From Branchiostoma floridae (Eukaryota > Chordata > Leptocardii > Amphioxiformes > Branchiostomatidae): DNA of 64,000 nucleotides. The stretch is taken from contig NC_049986.1 in the NCBI RefSeq assembly GCF_000003815.2, forward strand, positions 13,798,336 to 13,862,335, written 5' to 3'. Shown piece by piece: positions 50,501 through 63,091 of this stretch (its first letter is position 1; the number at the start of each line of letters is the position of its first letter). The notes under the pieces are model-generated. The model had not been told where the DNA came from. It was given only the letters and a program-made list of their open reading frames with translations, and made no database searches. Both the position numbers and the translations under genes were made by a program.

Positions 50501-53500
50501 CTCGTTGTTGTTTTTCCTTGAAAAAACAAAGTTTGTCTGACAGTTCTTTATGCTGGTTGAAGAACAACAGTCAAAGTTTATCAAATGATGTTTTGAAAGG
50601 AGGGCAGAAACGACTAGTTGAGTGACTTATTTACATCCCTTTGTAAACACAGAAGGGCAAGACTGGTAGGAAAATACTGCTGTGTACTTTTCTGAGGGTG
50701 AAGTATGCTGGTAAGATAAGAGTATAATGTATCACAACTGCCATTGTAATTTACTTTTGTTAGGACAATGTCTTCAAACTATCATCATTAAAAGTTTAAT
50801 TTCTAAAGAAAAAACTTTCTCTCTGCAAAATAAGTTCTTGACAATGAGTTGACAAAAGGAGACGTAGTTTGATAATATAAAAAATTCCAACACAAGCTAC
50901 TGCAAACTACTGTGCTTGCAGAGGTATATGTAGATGATTACAAAGCTATTGTATATTTCAGAGCAAATATGCTTAGCTTCAATCAACCTGTCATCAGTCC
51001 TATAAGTGATGACTCATTTGTACTCCCCTGTGACTTATGTTCAATATAATTCACCACAAAAGGTAGATCTATGTGTCCGAAATAAGCCCATCAATGTGGC
51101 ATTGTACAGATTTGAAAGGGTAGAAAAAAGTTATTTTTGTACCTGGTATACAAGTTGCAGGTGTGTCTGATGACTAACACTTTTATCTCAGTGAGTAGTT
51201 TCATAACCCAACTTCAAATGTATTTAAAAAATCACAAGCTTCACTGTTGTATGATTTAAGTGTCCCCAGTATAAAATCAGGATACATCCCCAGTTAAGCT
51301 ACATGTAGGGTTTTCCCCACAGAATTCTCAAGTTCAGGTCAAAACCACAACCAAGACAAACACCCTGCACCAAATGATGCTTGGCTTGGTCTGTCAGCAG
51401 CCAGCTTGATAATCTAAAACAACACCTTAGCCTGGAAAACACAACAAACAGTTCACCAGTCTGTCTCAGTTCTGAACATTTGTTCCCCAAACGCTTGCTG
51501 GAGGCCCCTTCTGTCAGCATATCTTACATACTTGAGTTACAATCTGGCTGCCGACCAGTATACGGGCTGAAATCAAAGAACGGAAACCGCTTTTAGACCT
51601 GAAACCACAAGACCGTTTGCCATCCAAATGAGCACAATAGCTGCATAGGAAGTTGTACCAAAACATCTTGAGCATTTCTGGTATTACAGACCAGACATCC
51701 TGTTTGATATGGATACCAAACAACTCTAAAAGCCATCGGAGAATAACAAACAGTAGAAATTCATGGTGTACTGAAACCAAATAAATGTGGGTCATATCGT
51801 CGTCGTATCCATTTTTGATTATTATTATTATAGCTCTTTTTTATTGAAGCAAAAATACAGCCCACAAAATATGCCTTTATTTCTAGGTCGCAAATAACAA
51901 CCATACATATTTCCTCCTCGAGACATTTCTGAGCATAGCCAGGGCACAGTATTGGATAGACAGTAATAAAGTGGATTATGTGATAATTCCTCCCACATAC
52001 AAACCTATCATAGTCCACTTTACTCCCCTCTGAGGCGACAATGACTTAAAGACCTGCTAATAAATGCTTTTGCACTTGTGCAGCGATGCAGAAATAACAC
52101 TCATGTGCCATAATCCCCATAGGAATAAGCCCAAGTGATAAAATTAGTAGATACACTGACAGTCATAGTGCACGCTGTCATGGACACACAGTAGTATCAT
52201 CTGTATGCAATAAGAGAGGATGTGACATATCTGGCGCTGGAATGCCCTTCCAACTAAGCGAAGGTCATTCCCATGTACCCAGTGCAGGGTTGACCTTCAA
52301 AGTGTCATCACAAACTCTGCCAGCAGACTGTTGGGTATAAGGACTTACAGAAACAGGATACAGAAGAAAAATATTTTGGACATCAGTGGACAATTTTCAG
52401 TTGTTGTATGCCTGCATTTTCATTCTGACTTTCCAGAAATTCACTAGTGAAGACAAACAAGAGTCTAATCCCCTAATCTCTTCAAGTCTTTCCCTATGTA
52501 TAGCATTTCATCTTCTTCCTCAGAAAGTAGAGCTCTATTGACAGTGATCACAGGCCTTCCATACTACTTTCAAAATGCCTTTCTGCTACAGTTAACATGG
52601 GAAATAAGACAGGATAGAACTTTTCAGCAAAGTTTTAAAAGCCCAAATATTTCATGTGATTTACTCGATACACAAGAGAATATCATACACTTGAGGAACT
52701 CAAATCTCTTCCGCTACAGGCTTCAGGAGCAGAGTGTAATATATATAGTAGCCCTCTATAAAATGTGTTCACATTGTGAATGGTCTATTGCCTAACGAAT
52801 CTCTTGCTCAGAGTGCTCATTGCTCAAACTGGACGTTTCTGGCCAAATTTTGATGCAATATGACCACACAAATACAGTATAGTCTTCACTGTGCAGCTGT
52901 TTTTCGGACCTGTATTTCCGCTGCCTGTGGCTTATTCTTTCCTAACTCGGATAATCCTATAAGTCGGATATTGGCATGGCCCTGAATTCTTCCGCGCGGC
53001 CTCTTCATCACGTCTAGCTGTTCGGTTGGAACCCTGCACAGAAGGTGGCAGAGTGGGGGGATTTTCAGCTGTTGCGCCCACACGTGTTGGAAAAGTAGTA
53101 CACAAGTGTTCAGTGTGACAGGCTGGCAGACTCGAGCACTGCAGGCTTAAACCGTCCACTCTCCGCAGCTTTCCTCGCACCAAACATGGACATGGTTATC
53201 CCGTAAGCTCATTAATGTTCTCACTTGAGCTAAAGACAAAGTAGAGGATTTACTCGAGCTAAGCCTGGGGAATGGTCGTGTAAGACAGTTCATCCATCAA
53301 TAGCAAACTGCAAAGCCAGGTCAGGTGAACACTGTGCTATATGAATTCGAAAGTGCAAAACAGGAGGTGGGAGGGGGGCACAGCAACAATCCTGCCCTCA
53401 AGTAAAGTTGACGCTATGTTCTTACCTAGGGATGGTAGCCTGAGGGCAAAGAGGTGGGACACAAGTTTTCCCACACCTCCGCTAGGAATTGTTGCCCTAG

Positions 53501-56500
53501 GATAAATTTATATATAGGTCAGTTACAGATCATTCATAGTCATATAATCACATCTATTTACTAGTATTAGGATCCCTTAACAGGTGATTGAAACAACAAA
53601 AATAGCAATGAAAAGATAACTATTTTGACAGTTAACTTTTTGACCTATGTCAGAATTACTGTTTTTTATGGAAGCAAAAAGATCTGTCAAGAGGTCTGTA
53701 ATGTATGCTTGACTAATGCTGTATTATTGCAGTTCTGCTTTGTTTCTTCTTGAAGAATGTCAACCAAGACCTCTTCTCTTATTTGCTATCCTGCATGCAT
53801 ATAAATGGTGTTATGACAAGAAGGTTTACTTTGCAGCGGAGGTATCTGTGTTACAAAAAGTGGGCTTAGTCAGTAAAATCCAGGTCTCACAAGTCTTATC
53901 TGTCTGATAAACCACTCCAGGTCCTCACGCCCTTTCATCACCATCACTCACTCACGACTAATTACTCCATCTTCGTTAGCTAAAAATGGTAGAACTGGGT
54001 CTGGACAATGTTATATGTCTCTTCACTTGTCTGTAGTCTGCTCTTAAGTCACCACAAATAACACAAAATACTTCAATAGTGAAGCAATTCTTAACAGAGA
54101 AACAGTACATTTTCAGAAATGTCACATTAATGACTAGAACACAGTTCCATAATGTTACTGTGATACTGATAGCAATTTATACTATACTGACGGTGTTTGC
54201 AATAGCTAGCAATTCAGCGGAATAAGATCTTTAAAGACCATCACAAATGCCTGTGACAATCCTTTCAAATATATCATTATCTGTTTATACCTTTAGGCTG
54301 GAAAGGCCGCATACATGTTAATTGGCCTAAATACCATGGACAAATTACTACCTTGGCTACTTAGCTGCGATCTACATGAAAGAAACCGGCCCTTTGGTGC
54401 TGAACTGAGTTATACAAATAGGATAGGAGGGGGCCATGGTATTCATACCAATTGGATCTCTATGTAACAAAGCCTATTTCCACCAGTAAGTAAAATTGAA
54501 TCAGTAAGATTCGCAGCTAATACATGTAGTACCCGTGCAAAAACTGACTAAGAACTAGATTTAGATTGATTTACATGTAGTACATCAACTAAATATCAGT
54601 TTCATTTCCTCTTTCAGAAACACACCTTTCCACAAGAGGCTAGTCTCCTTTTCATAGTGGCAATGTTTATGAAGTCTTTTGGGGAGTGCTGATTTGCAAT
54701 TTTCAACACAGGCTCTCTATGCCGGGAAGGGAGTTGGCCAGTACTTTTGCCGCCTTCGGCATAGAGAACCCTCACCCATGTTGAAAGTTACGAATCAGCT
54801 ACCACTGCCACTCTTAAAGTCTGCTAACAATGGCTGAGCAACCAATCATTTGACAGATTGCTCAAAGGATTTCAAAGAAAGAAAGAATATGTCTATACTT
54901 TATGTTTCCAATGTCAGAGGAGGTGTTAATTCATCCACGTTCACTACGAAACCCATGTAATAAATGGACAATCCCTGTGTGGGAGCTGCAACCCCTGTAC
55001 CATTAACGGACAATCCCTGAGAGGGAGCATCAAGTCAGATTGGCTGACCCCATTCGTTAATCAACCAACTGTTGGTTCTACAACACCTTCATTCCAACAA
55101 GTCTCCATTAAGGTGTCTTTGATTGACTCAGGCTGATCTGAGGGTCCTTCACAAGTCACTGCGCAGGCTCTGGCCCACATAGCAAGCCATGCAAAAACTT
55201 TTTCTGTCTTTTTCACTATCGAAGAATAGGCAGCCATATTTCTGGTCAGTGTTACCATGTTTAGCATAAATAAAAAAATAAATGAAAATACTTTAGTGTT
55301 AAATCTTCAAAATGTAAATAAAAATATTATCAGCTGTATATTATGTATAGGGCTCAAACAAAAATATCAATGAAGCCTGGCATGCCTTGAGAAATAAAGA
55401 GTGAGTATGATGGTTTTTTTGATGAATAGGTCTACTGTATTGAAATTACCAAGCAGACAAAGAAAGTTATTGTGGCACAGGGCAATTATAAATGTAACAT
55501 ACGAAAATGCATAACTGTTATTAGTGTTAAATCTCCTTATCAACAATTTACAAAAACATCATTCATGGCCTGTGGAGCGAAAATAGAAAGTCACGGGAAA
55601 GTCATTTCTAGAAACTCCCTATCCTCTTAAGGCTTAAAGATAGGATCACAACAGCCATATTTGCCTTGAAACTGTTGCTTTTTTTAAGCAGTCCTTTTCT
55701 TGTGCTAAAAATGGAGCAATAGTTGTTTCCTAGTTCCATACCCAGGAAAATTGAAGTTTGCAGCATTTTTTTCTTGCATAGGTGAGATAATAAATTCTAG
55801 ATGCTCTGAAATTGATGTGCTGCATTATCTGTGCTAAACCCAGAAAACTGATACCAATCTTTCCATTCCGTCTGATTTCCTGTGCAGCCCAGTGAAATTA
55901 CAGGATATCAAAAGAATATCACAACGCATCACAACGAGGGAAGCTCATGCCAAAGGCGATATACCCTAATCCTCTTAGAACCCCCCAGCTAGCCAAGGAA
56001 AGTGCATTACTGACAGCGAAAACATCAATGCACAAATCCCACAAAGCCTCATCACGGAGACGGCCTTGAATTTTCCTTCCCAGCGAATCTAGCGGTCTCG
56101 GGGAGATCTTGGGCAATACCTGCTATCAAAACAGCATCACGCTTCGTTTCATACATCAGGTTTGGAGTTCAGCAAAGGGAGAGAAGGTATTCCTCTGTTG
56201 GGACTACCTGGTAATGTAAGTCATATTACTGAACTCAATATACCCACATGAAATCTTATGATGTAGGTCACCTGTGACCACTAAAAAGCATCAATGCATC
56301 TCTGGTTTGGGCTGGTTCATTACAAGGTGGGGTGGCAAAGACCACAATACAATTGTATTCCTTGTGTAATGATGATGTGAACATTACAGCTTAGAACTAA
56401 TGGGAGCTATACATTTATGTTTATAAAAACTTAGCTGAAGCCAATCAAGATTACAATTTGATCTGAAAAAGTAAGGGAGCGGGCGAAACAGGGAAATTGA

Positions 56501-57906
56501 ACAGCAGAAAAGCCAGAAATATGGCACACTTGATAACATGTAAGCCACTGGCGACTGCTGTAATGTGATTGTCTGCTATCTATTCTGCTACCCCACCATT
56601 ACAGTATATCATCATATGCTATCTGGGATGTAACAAATTATTAGGACCATCAGCTGTTATCTGTTCCTACTGCAGCATATATATGCACAATCAGGCATTC
56701 TCATCTGTACTACATATTCAATAAGGCTACTTGGGCAGGCCATTATAGGATATTTCTGAGCCTGTGACCACAAAATTCATGTCAGGAATTCGTGCTGACA
56801 ATTGGAAGATAGGATGTGGGGCAGGGAAGTTCTTGTTTTGATTATGTTTGTTCTATGATGGGCCGAGGGCTACCAGTAAAAAAAAGGAGGGCTAAAAGAG
56901 CTGGGATATAAAAAAAACGAACTTTACAAACCATAAAGTTGGAATTGTTCTAGCTCAAAAAGGCTATCAAAACATGTTTCCTTTAGTGAACCCTTGGTGA
57001 CCTGCAGTGACCTTGGTAGAGGCATGACAACAATGTTCCCCCTGCTTGCTGACCAGCCAATCACAAGTGTGTACTCTCCTGGTTGCCATGACTACCACAT
57101 CCAGACAGCTGGGAGGAACAAACAACAGAGAATACCAGGATCCATCTCTGTCTCCTGCCATTGTTGGGAGGGGGGTCCCCTGGGATGCTGTAATGTTCAT
57201 TTCATGTACGTCCCCTAAGGTAGTTAGAGAGAATTTCGCTGTGGGGTTCCTCCTTTGTGACTAATATTTCAAACCGACCATAGAAATGATGGCAGTTAAA
57301 TATCGAATTATTGCTAGAATTCTGCTGACTTAGCCAATAATTTGACCACATGTTGAGGCATTACGGTAACATGAGAATATCAATTTTCCTGAAATCGACA
57401 TCAAATCTTGGCTGGGCCTGACAGCACGAAGGTTGGGTTTCTCTAAACTATCATAACAGTTAGTGCAATAAAATGCATCATATTCTAACACTGACTTTTT
57501 CTCATCACAACTTGATAAAATGAGAGTTGAAGTAAGGCAATGGAATAGTTTTAAATCTCAACACTCCTTATGTGGCAAAACTACGTTATAACATGGTAGC
57601 ACTGTGTCATGTGGAGCATCACAACATCAGGCTCAAGTTCTTGCCTTGGCTTCCTCATAAAAGACCAGTTGGAAAGGGGAGAAGAAAAACAAACATGTCT
57701 GGGGTGCCCTGGCCACTAATTAACTCCTACAGCTTCTCAGGTTATGTTTTTGTCTAAAGCGATGGTGGCATACCATGGCACACGCATTTGGTCTCGTACA
57801 ACGTTTTCTATTAGCTTGAAGTTGTTATAAACAAAGATTATGTAGCTGTGACTTTGAGAACAAAACTGTCATACTATTTTTGAGTGGAAATTCATGGTTG
57901 AAACAT

Positions 57907-57983
57907 TACTGTAGCATAAAACACACATTCGTAGTGCCATTATTAAAAGAAATAACCCTGCGAACATTTCAAGGTTTACAGTA
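57907..57983. mobile_element. Degenerate MITE remnant (TACTGTA ends)
   Basis: A 77-bp piece starts TACTGTAGCA and ends AAGGTTTACAGTA, with GCGAACATTTC near the right end. Those words match the style of the MITEs at 6402-6613 and 13938-14149 but from a different subfamily (GTAAACCTTGAAATGTTCGC read on the minus strand). The middle is eroded. Confidence 0.45.
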
Positions 57984-60900
57984 TGCCTATATCAGTTGTT
58001 GCTTATGATATAATATCATGAAGGAGAATGGTAACAAAACTAAAAAGCTCCTTCAGCTTGTTGTAATATGAAGGGAGATAATTGTGTGGATGTAGCTTTG
58101 TGTCCTGTGGATAAACAGACTTGTATGAAGCTGCCCAGTCACTGAACCATGAAGACAACATTACCTGGACTCACAATGGAAGTCATCCCTCCACAAACAC
58201 ATGGATACACGTCTTTGTGAGCGAACGTGTTTTCACATTTATCTCTTTAATCAGCCTCTTATAGACCACTAGAATGAAAAGTATGACTTTTCTCAATATC
58301 TATCTTTGAAAGAATTTATTCTCTCAGTGACCTACAATACCATTTCTGCTATATGATCAAAATCAGGCAATGAAGTGTCCGAAACCAACCAATACATTCA
58401 CAGCCTAATGAAGCACCAATCAACAACCCTGTAACATCCTCAACAGGTAGACAGTGCTTACTCATCATTCATTCATCACAGCTCGTGCCATTGGAGGACA
58501 GCCAGAATTTGAATTCAATCAAAGAAGCCTGAGAAACAGACTTTGGCATTCATTAAGTCCATTCCGATCCAGCCTCCGAGATTCTGTTCTCGTATTCCAG
58601 GATGCACAAACATTCCATACAAACAGGGTAAGAACCATAGATCATGAAACTTTCACGGTGGTTTTATTTCCATGGTTTTTACAACCTCACCACCGCAGAT
58701 CAATGGCACCACCAATATGTGTTTCCAATAATAGCTGTCTCTCGCTTTTGATTTTTCTGTCCTAATAATCTTACTCATTGTTGGAGCCAATGTTGTTCAT
58801 TTCTGTGTTTCGAATGTATTACTGGTGTACTTATATTTGTCTACAGAGTGTGTCCTACAGCGAAATAAAAGTAATGTGAAAATAAATGAATTTACAGTAC
58901 TGAATCTGTGCTTGCCTCACAAGCCCATGTTTATGTTTGCAGGGGGCTCCTCACGATTGGGTAGGGTATCCAAACATTTGTTCTACACAGGCAGGAGATT
59001 ACTGGCACTAAGACTTGAAAAATAACGACTGCTCCCTGCCGATCGCTTTCCCCGCAAAATATTGCATTATAATCCGGATCTGTCATTTCTGCGGTGAAAT
59101 AAAAATTGGTATGGTGTCTAGGAGCTGTCAGGTTGATGGAGTGGGTCCACACAAGGGTGAAAATATCACTACTCATTATTCAGTGGCTAAAAGGAGGCAT
59201 AAATAAACAACTGTTACAGACTGACAGGAGGGTAGAGGGGCAGAATGCTGGCATGGTAGAATTTACATGCTGAAGCCTTGTGAAGGCAAGAACAACCTAA
59301 TAACAGGTTTCTGGATAGTTTCTAGCAAGAACAAAACATATCGTAAACTTCCAACTCAAGCGTGTAGGAATTCTCTGTGTTCATTCGTCTTACCAGTGGT
59401 AGCACCCGCTACAACATTGAATGCTCTGTACTGAGGCCTATCATAATACACATGTAATAGTACATGTAATACTAATAAAATTGACCCCAAAAATCAACAT
59501 TTTAAACAGCAAAGGCACTTCTGACAGTGGTCTAATTTAAGTGCTGTAATATTGGCACTCTCAGACTCCCTTAATTTTCTATGTATGGAATGTCTTGCTA
59601 ATTGGCAACTAAAATGGAATCACCGATTAACGATCTTGGACAACCCAGCCATGAGGGTTTCCCACCCGATGACAAAAATAACCTCACACCAGTTTGTGGG
59701 GTCCAACCCTTTTGTTTAGAACAGTGTGTACGATCCAGATAAGGGCGGAGATATGCAAATCAACCACAACTATCCAAACTACCCCTTTTGTCTTTAGGTG
59801 GGTGATAGCTGCTCAAGGGATTCTGATAAACTCAGGTAAATGTTTGGCTTTGGGTTCTACACCAAATACAGTGTAACTACTGATAAGATTTTTCAACGAT
59901 GAACTTCAAAAGAAATAATCATATCGAGAATTAAGTTGAAAAAAATTGGTCTTCCTCACACCTTCCTTCCTCCTGAATGAATGGCATCTTCAGTTCTTGG
60001 GACATTCAAGTTGCCCTTTACAATATCTTGTCACTATTTACTCTCCTCGGTTAGCAAACGCAAGCTGGGCATGAACTGCAAATATGGCAGCGTAGAACGC
60101 ACAGCAAGTTCACCCAACGACGTGCTATAAATTCTAATTGAGGAGCTCCATTTCGCAAGCTTCCTCAAACATCGTAGTTATGTGACGGTTAGAGAAACCA
60201 CGGAAGTAATGACAGACCGGTAAACATCGTGCCTCTATCAAGACCAGCGTAACTGTTTGCCAAACAACCCTGCACAGAGAAATTTATATCTGAAATCTAC
60301 CTCTGAAACGGACCCAACTTCACGGACAATGAATGACCGCAGTAAAAGCTGCCGTGGCCGTTCGGTGTAAAACCGTTTAGCGTAGCGTGGGGAGTGCTTG
60401 CCCATCGGCTGAGCACACGCTGAGTCTACTACATCTGTCAGCTCCTATTCAGCATAGTTCCTGTGATTTCACTTGGCGGTGCAGGGATTATATTTACCCT
60501 GACCAGGGCAAGAGAAAGGAGATCCCACCAAACTGTGGGCTCAGAAAATGTTTGATTTGGTCACAAAAAGGGTCTCTAGACCAGTACTGTGGTATTTACA
60601 CACCAATTCTTCTTTACAACTTGTTGTCATTCATGAGAGAGTCGTCATAACACCACAAAAATAGTGCTGCCTTCAACCCTTTAAACTGTGCGCATGCCAG
60701 GAATTCAGAGTGGATGTAAAAATCTTACAAAACCGGTGGCTGCATGGCAGAAGACCATGACCTAATTCTTCTTTATAGAACCAGGAGTCCAAAACAGTTC
60801 ATTGACCAACATTCAGGACAGACATATAGGAAATGGTGGCTAAATATTTATCTCCAAGCTGATTTACCGGTGGCATAAGACAGTATCAAAAGGGCAAAAC

Positions 60901-62034
60901 AGTATACAATTGGCCTCTTTGATGCTATCTTATAAGTTATACTATTATATACTACTAGACTAGTACTATAATATATTTAAGTCTAACTCCAAGTTTTTAT
61001 GAAGGGAAAGACTATAAAAAAGACATCTGGTTTCCAAAAAGATCAAAACCATCCTTGGTGTAACAAACAACCCAGTCAACGTTTCCCTTATTGTTTTCAC
61101 AGAAGACAAAACAGTTTGTACAACAGACAAGCCTTTCCAGTCCAACCATCTGCATTTTGGTGGATCACTCAAACCCCCTGGCAGTTGAGTGAAAACTCAC
61201 CAGTTGAAATGGTAATTAGGAAACCCATTACTGATTATCATCTGAAAACTGCTGTGTGTTTTCAGCAGGGTCGCAACTTCTGACTTTCAAAACACCGAAT
61301 GGTATAATTGTATGGATAAGGGCAGCTGGCTTGACTGGACCCAACCGTACTACATACACAAAACAAAAGTGTCTCACACTGGATTGGCTTGTAGTCACAC
61401 GTGAATGAATTTTTTATCAAACACCCTATGCAGCAAGGAGAAATTATGTAGTGTGTCAGTTGGAAAGACTACACTGCTAAAGGGCAAGCCAACTGTTGTA
61501 AGGGGAGTGCCACTGTGTTATTGTATACAAGAGGGCCTTTGTGTGATGATGTCACCCGAAATATAACTGTCATCTATAATGCAGGATGGACGGCTATCTA
61601 TGTACTAGGAAGCTTTAGAACCTTTGTTATAGTGAATGTGGGATGTACCAGAATAATCAATGGAAAATAAATCGCCTTGTAAAGGACAACAATAAATTTG
61701 TGCAAGAATGGTAGCAGATCCAAAAAGAGACCAACCAAAGGGGAATAAAAAGCTCCTAGACCTGATACAAAAATAGGTACTAATTTTTCCGAACGTCTCA
61801 ATACAATTTTTCCTGTCCCATCCTGTGGTTTTTCCCATCTTGACTCATAGTCATACAAAGCCTCGCAATTTTAAAATCTATTTCTGGAATTGTCACAGAT
61901 TCCAGTTTCCTCAGCAGACAGGCAAACCTGTCAGGAAGGTGTGTCATTTCCAGGTGTGCAGGTTAGAGCCCAGGTGAGATGGTTCACCAGGTGAGTGTGT
62001 GTATGGGAGTATGGGGTATGGGAGTGAGCCTTAC

Positions 62035-62106
62035 CCGTATTCTCCTCATGGCCGCCACAATCTCCACCCGACTGCTGGGTCTGGGCACATCCAGGGTCCC
62101 GATGTA
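62035..62106 (-). CDS. NOS1AP: NOS1AP coding exon 2 (residues 37-60)
   Basis: This exon has 72 nt, exactly 24 codons in phase 0 at both ends: [20 protein letters not shown] followed by RRIR. It encodes the start of the PTB beta-sandwich and the first helix; the Y(I/V)G(T/S)L(D/E)V opening is the classic PTB signature. The match to vertebrate NOS1AP is nearly residue for residue; as I recall it, vertebrate has VGS for IGT and N for the first S of PSS. The acceptor is CCACACAG|TACATC and the donor CGG|GTAAGG, close to consensus. Because both boundaries are phase 0, skipping this exon would keep the frame but delete the domain's first strand. It is followed by a 29.9-kb intron. Confidence 0.93.
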
Positions 62107-62983
62107 CTGTGTGGAGAGAACAAGACAGTCGTCAGGTCGTAAACTGTCCAATAGAACATTGTACTAACTAGTAAGGACTCGTTGGTAGTAAAATATCTTC
62201 AGATATAATATGAAGGTCTGCCAACAACGTTAACTTGCCTTTTTGCTTCCTAGAAAGGTTTTCAATCAAAAATATCTTTGATTACCAATTTCCATTATTT
62301 TCATTGACTAATCACTAAAGCAAATCAAACAATTAGAGTATCTTCTTATAAACATGTCCAGTGTCCCTGAAATTGGATTTGGGCAAATCAATTATGCTCA
62401 AGCAAATCTATATACTGTGTACTTTGTTCTATAATAATGGTATGATCATGATGACTACTAGTAATTGTGACGGTTATGTTACAACTCTGCTATGACATGT
62501 ATTCTGTCCTTGTAGACTTGTAGGATTCTTAAGTATTTTTCTGCCTTGTATTTCTGAGACAGGAAATGTCCTGACTTCCCTCCTTATTTCCTGAGTTTGG
62601 TCTGATGTTCAGGACAGATGTAGGCATGGGGAGGGGAGGGGCACAACCAGGCTGCTACTTCTACTGAACTCTCATCATGTACAACGTGTCATTTCTGTCT
62701 TATAAAACAATTTGATACCTCCCAATCAATACCACAATCTCACCAGTAGTGTAAAAATCGAAGTCAGAAAGATTTCTGGTTTCTGTTGCTGAATCCAGGC
62801 CAGAATAAAAAGGCTGACACAGGAAGAGAAAACTCTGGGGAAATGTGATGAAATACAATACACACTCTGTGCCACACACGCCCATATATATAAACAGTAA
62901 ACAACGCCTTTCTTATAAATATATGGATCGTCTAAATGTTATGGCAATAACAAGTTAGAATGTAATGACCATGATGTGTTTAC
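62107..62983 (-). other. NOS1AP: NOS1AP intron 1 (877 bp)
   Basis: This is a GT-AG intron between exons 1 and 2. It starts GTAAAC and ends with a pyrimidine-rich tract, TTCTCTCCACACAG. It is AT-rich and non-coding. I see no recognisable repeat or RNA gene in it. Short promoter-proximal introns of this kind often hold regulatory sites, but none is evident here. Confidence 0.85.
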
Positions 62984-63091
62984 CTTGGCTTGGAAGATAA
63001 TTCCATGTTGGAAAGCTTCCTCGTTGTGCAGAGGTATCCTCGAGTCGTAACCGTCCTCGACAAGGTCGTAGTCTTTTTTCTTGGAAGGCAT
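62984..63091 (-). CDS. NOS1AP: NOS1AP coding exon 1 (residues 1-36)
   Basis: This exon has 36 complete codons from the initiator ATG (63091-63089) to a donor AAG|GTAAAC, phase 0. It begins [20 protein letters not shown] and ends GIIFQAK, which leads into the first strand of the PTB domain. Vertebrate NOS1AP also begins MPSK, followed by an LVDDG-like motif and IPLHNEDAFQHGI. The start is supported by an in-frame TGA at 63164-63166 with no in-frame ATG between it and 63091; an in-frame TTG at 63134-63136 is not a credible start. The context is GCCATGC, with the favourable G at -3. Reading past the donor gives unrelated residues (VNTSW...), which confirms the splice site. It is separated from exon 2 by the shortest intron, 877 bp. 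Confidence 0.93.

Larger units (their letters stand above)
32156..62034 (-). other. NOS1AP: NOS1AP intron 2 (29.9 kb)
   Basis: This is the longest intron in the window. Its content: the AT repeat at 38056-38078, a diverged repeat near 42148-42360, the 100-N gap at 43482-43581, the GTACGCACCCC MITE at 43916-44528, and a small MITE remnant at 57907-57983. Several CpG-richer or compositionally distinct stretches (about 38220-38560, 52890-53200, 58910-59215 and 60040-60420) could be regulatory, but none could be tested here. The two longest ORFs of the window, at 47432-47965 plus and 46575-47024 minus, lie here and match nothing I know. The remaining stretches are AT-rich unique-looking intronic DNA in which I see no gene. 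Confidence 0.85.
6029..63091 (-). other. NOS1AP: NOS1AP (CAPON) gene, 5' portion, five coding exons
   Basis: This is the span of the partial gene from the start codon to the last exon found. The five exons, read right to left, give a continuous 147-residue N-terminus that matches the vertebrate nitric oxide synthase 1 adaptor protein along its length: an MPSK start, [38 protein letters not shown] and [17 protein letters not shown]. In vertebrates the protein is a cytoplasmic adaptor of about 500 residues. It has an N-terminal PTB domain (reported partners include the small GTPase Dexras1 and Scribble) and a C-terminal tail that binds the nNOS PDZ domain. All junctions are GT-AG and phases agree: 0, 0, 0, then a split codon, then 0. 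The coding region continues left of the window; no exon for the rest of the PTB domain or the tail was found in 1-6028. I am confident of the family; the orthologue call rests on sequence recognition, not on a search. Confidence 0.93.
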
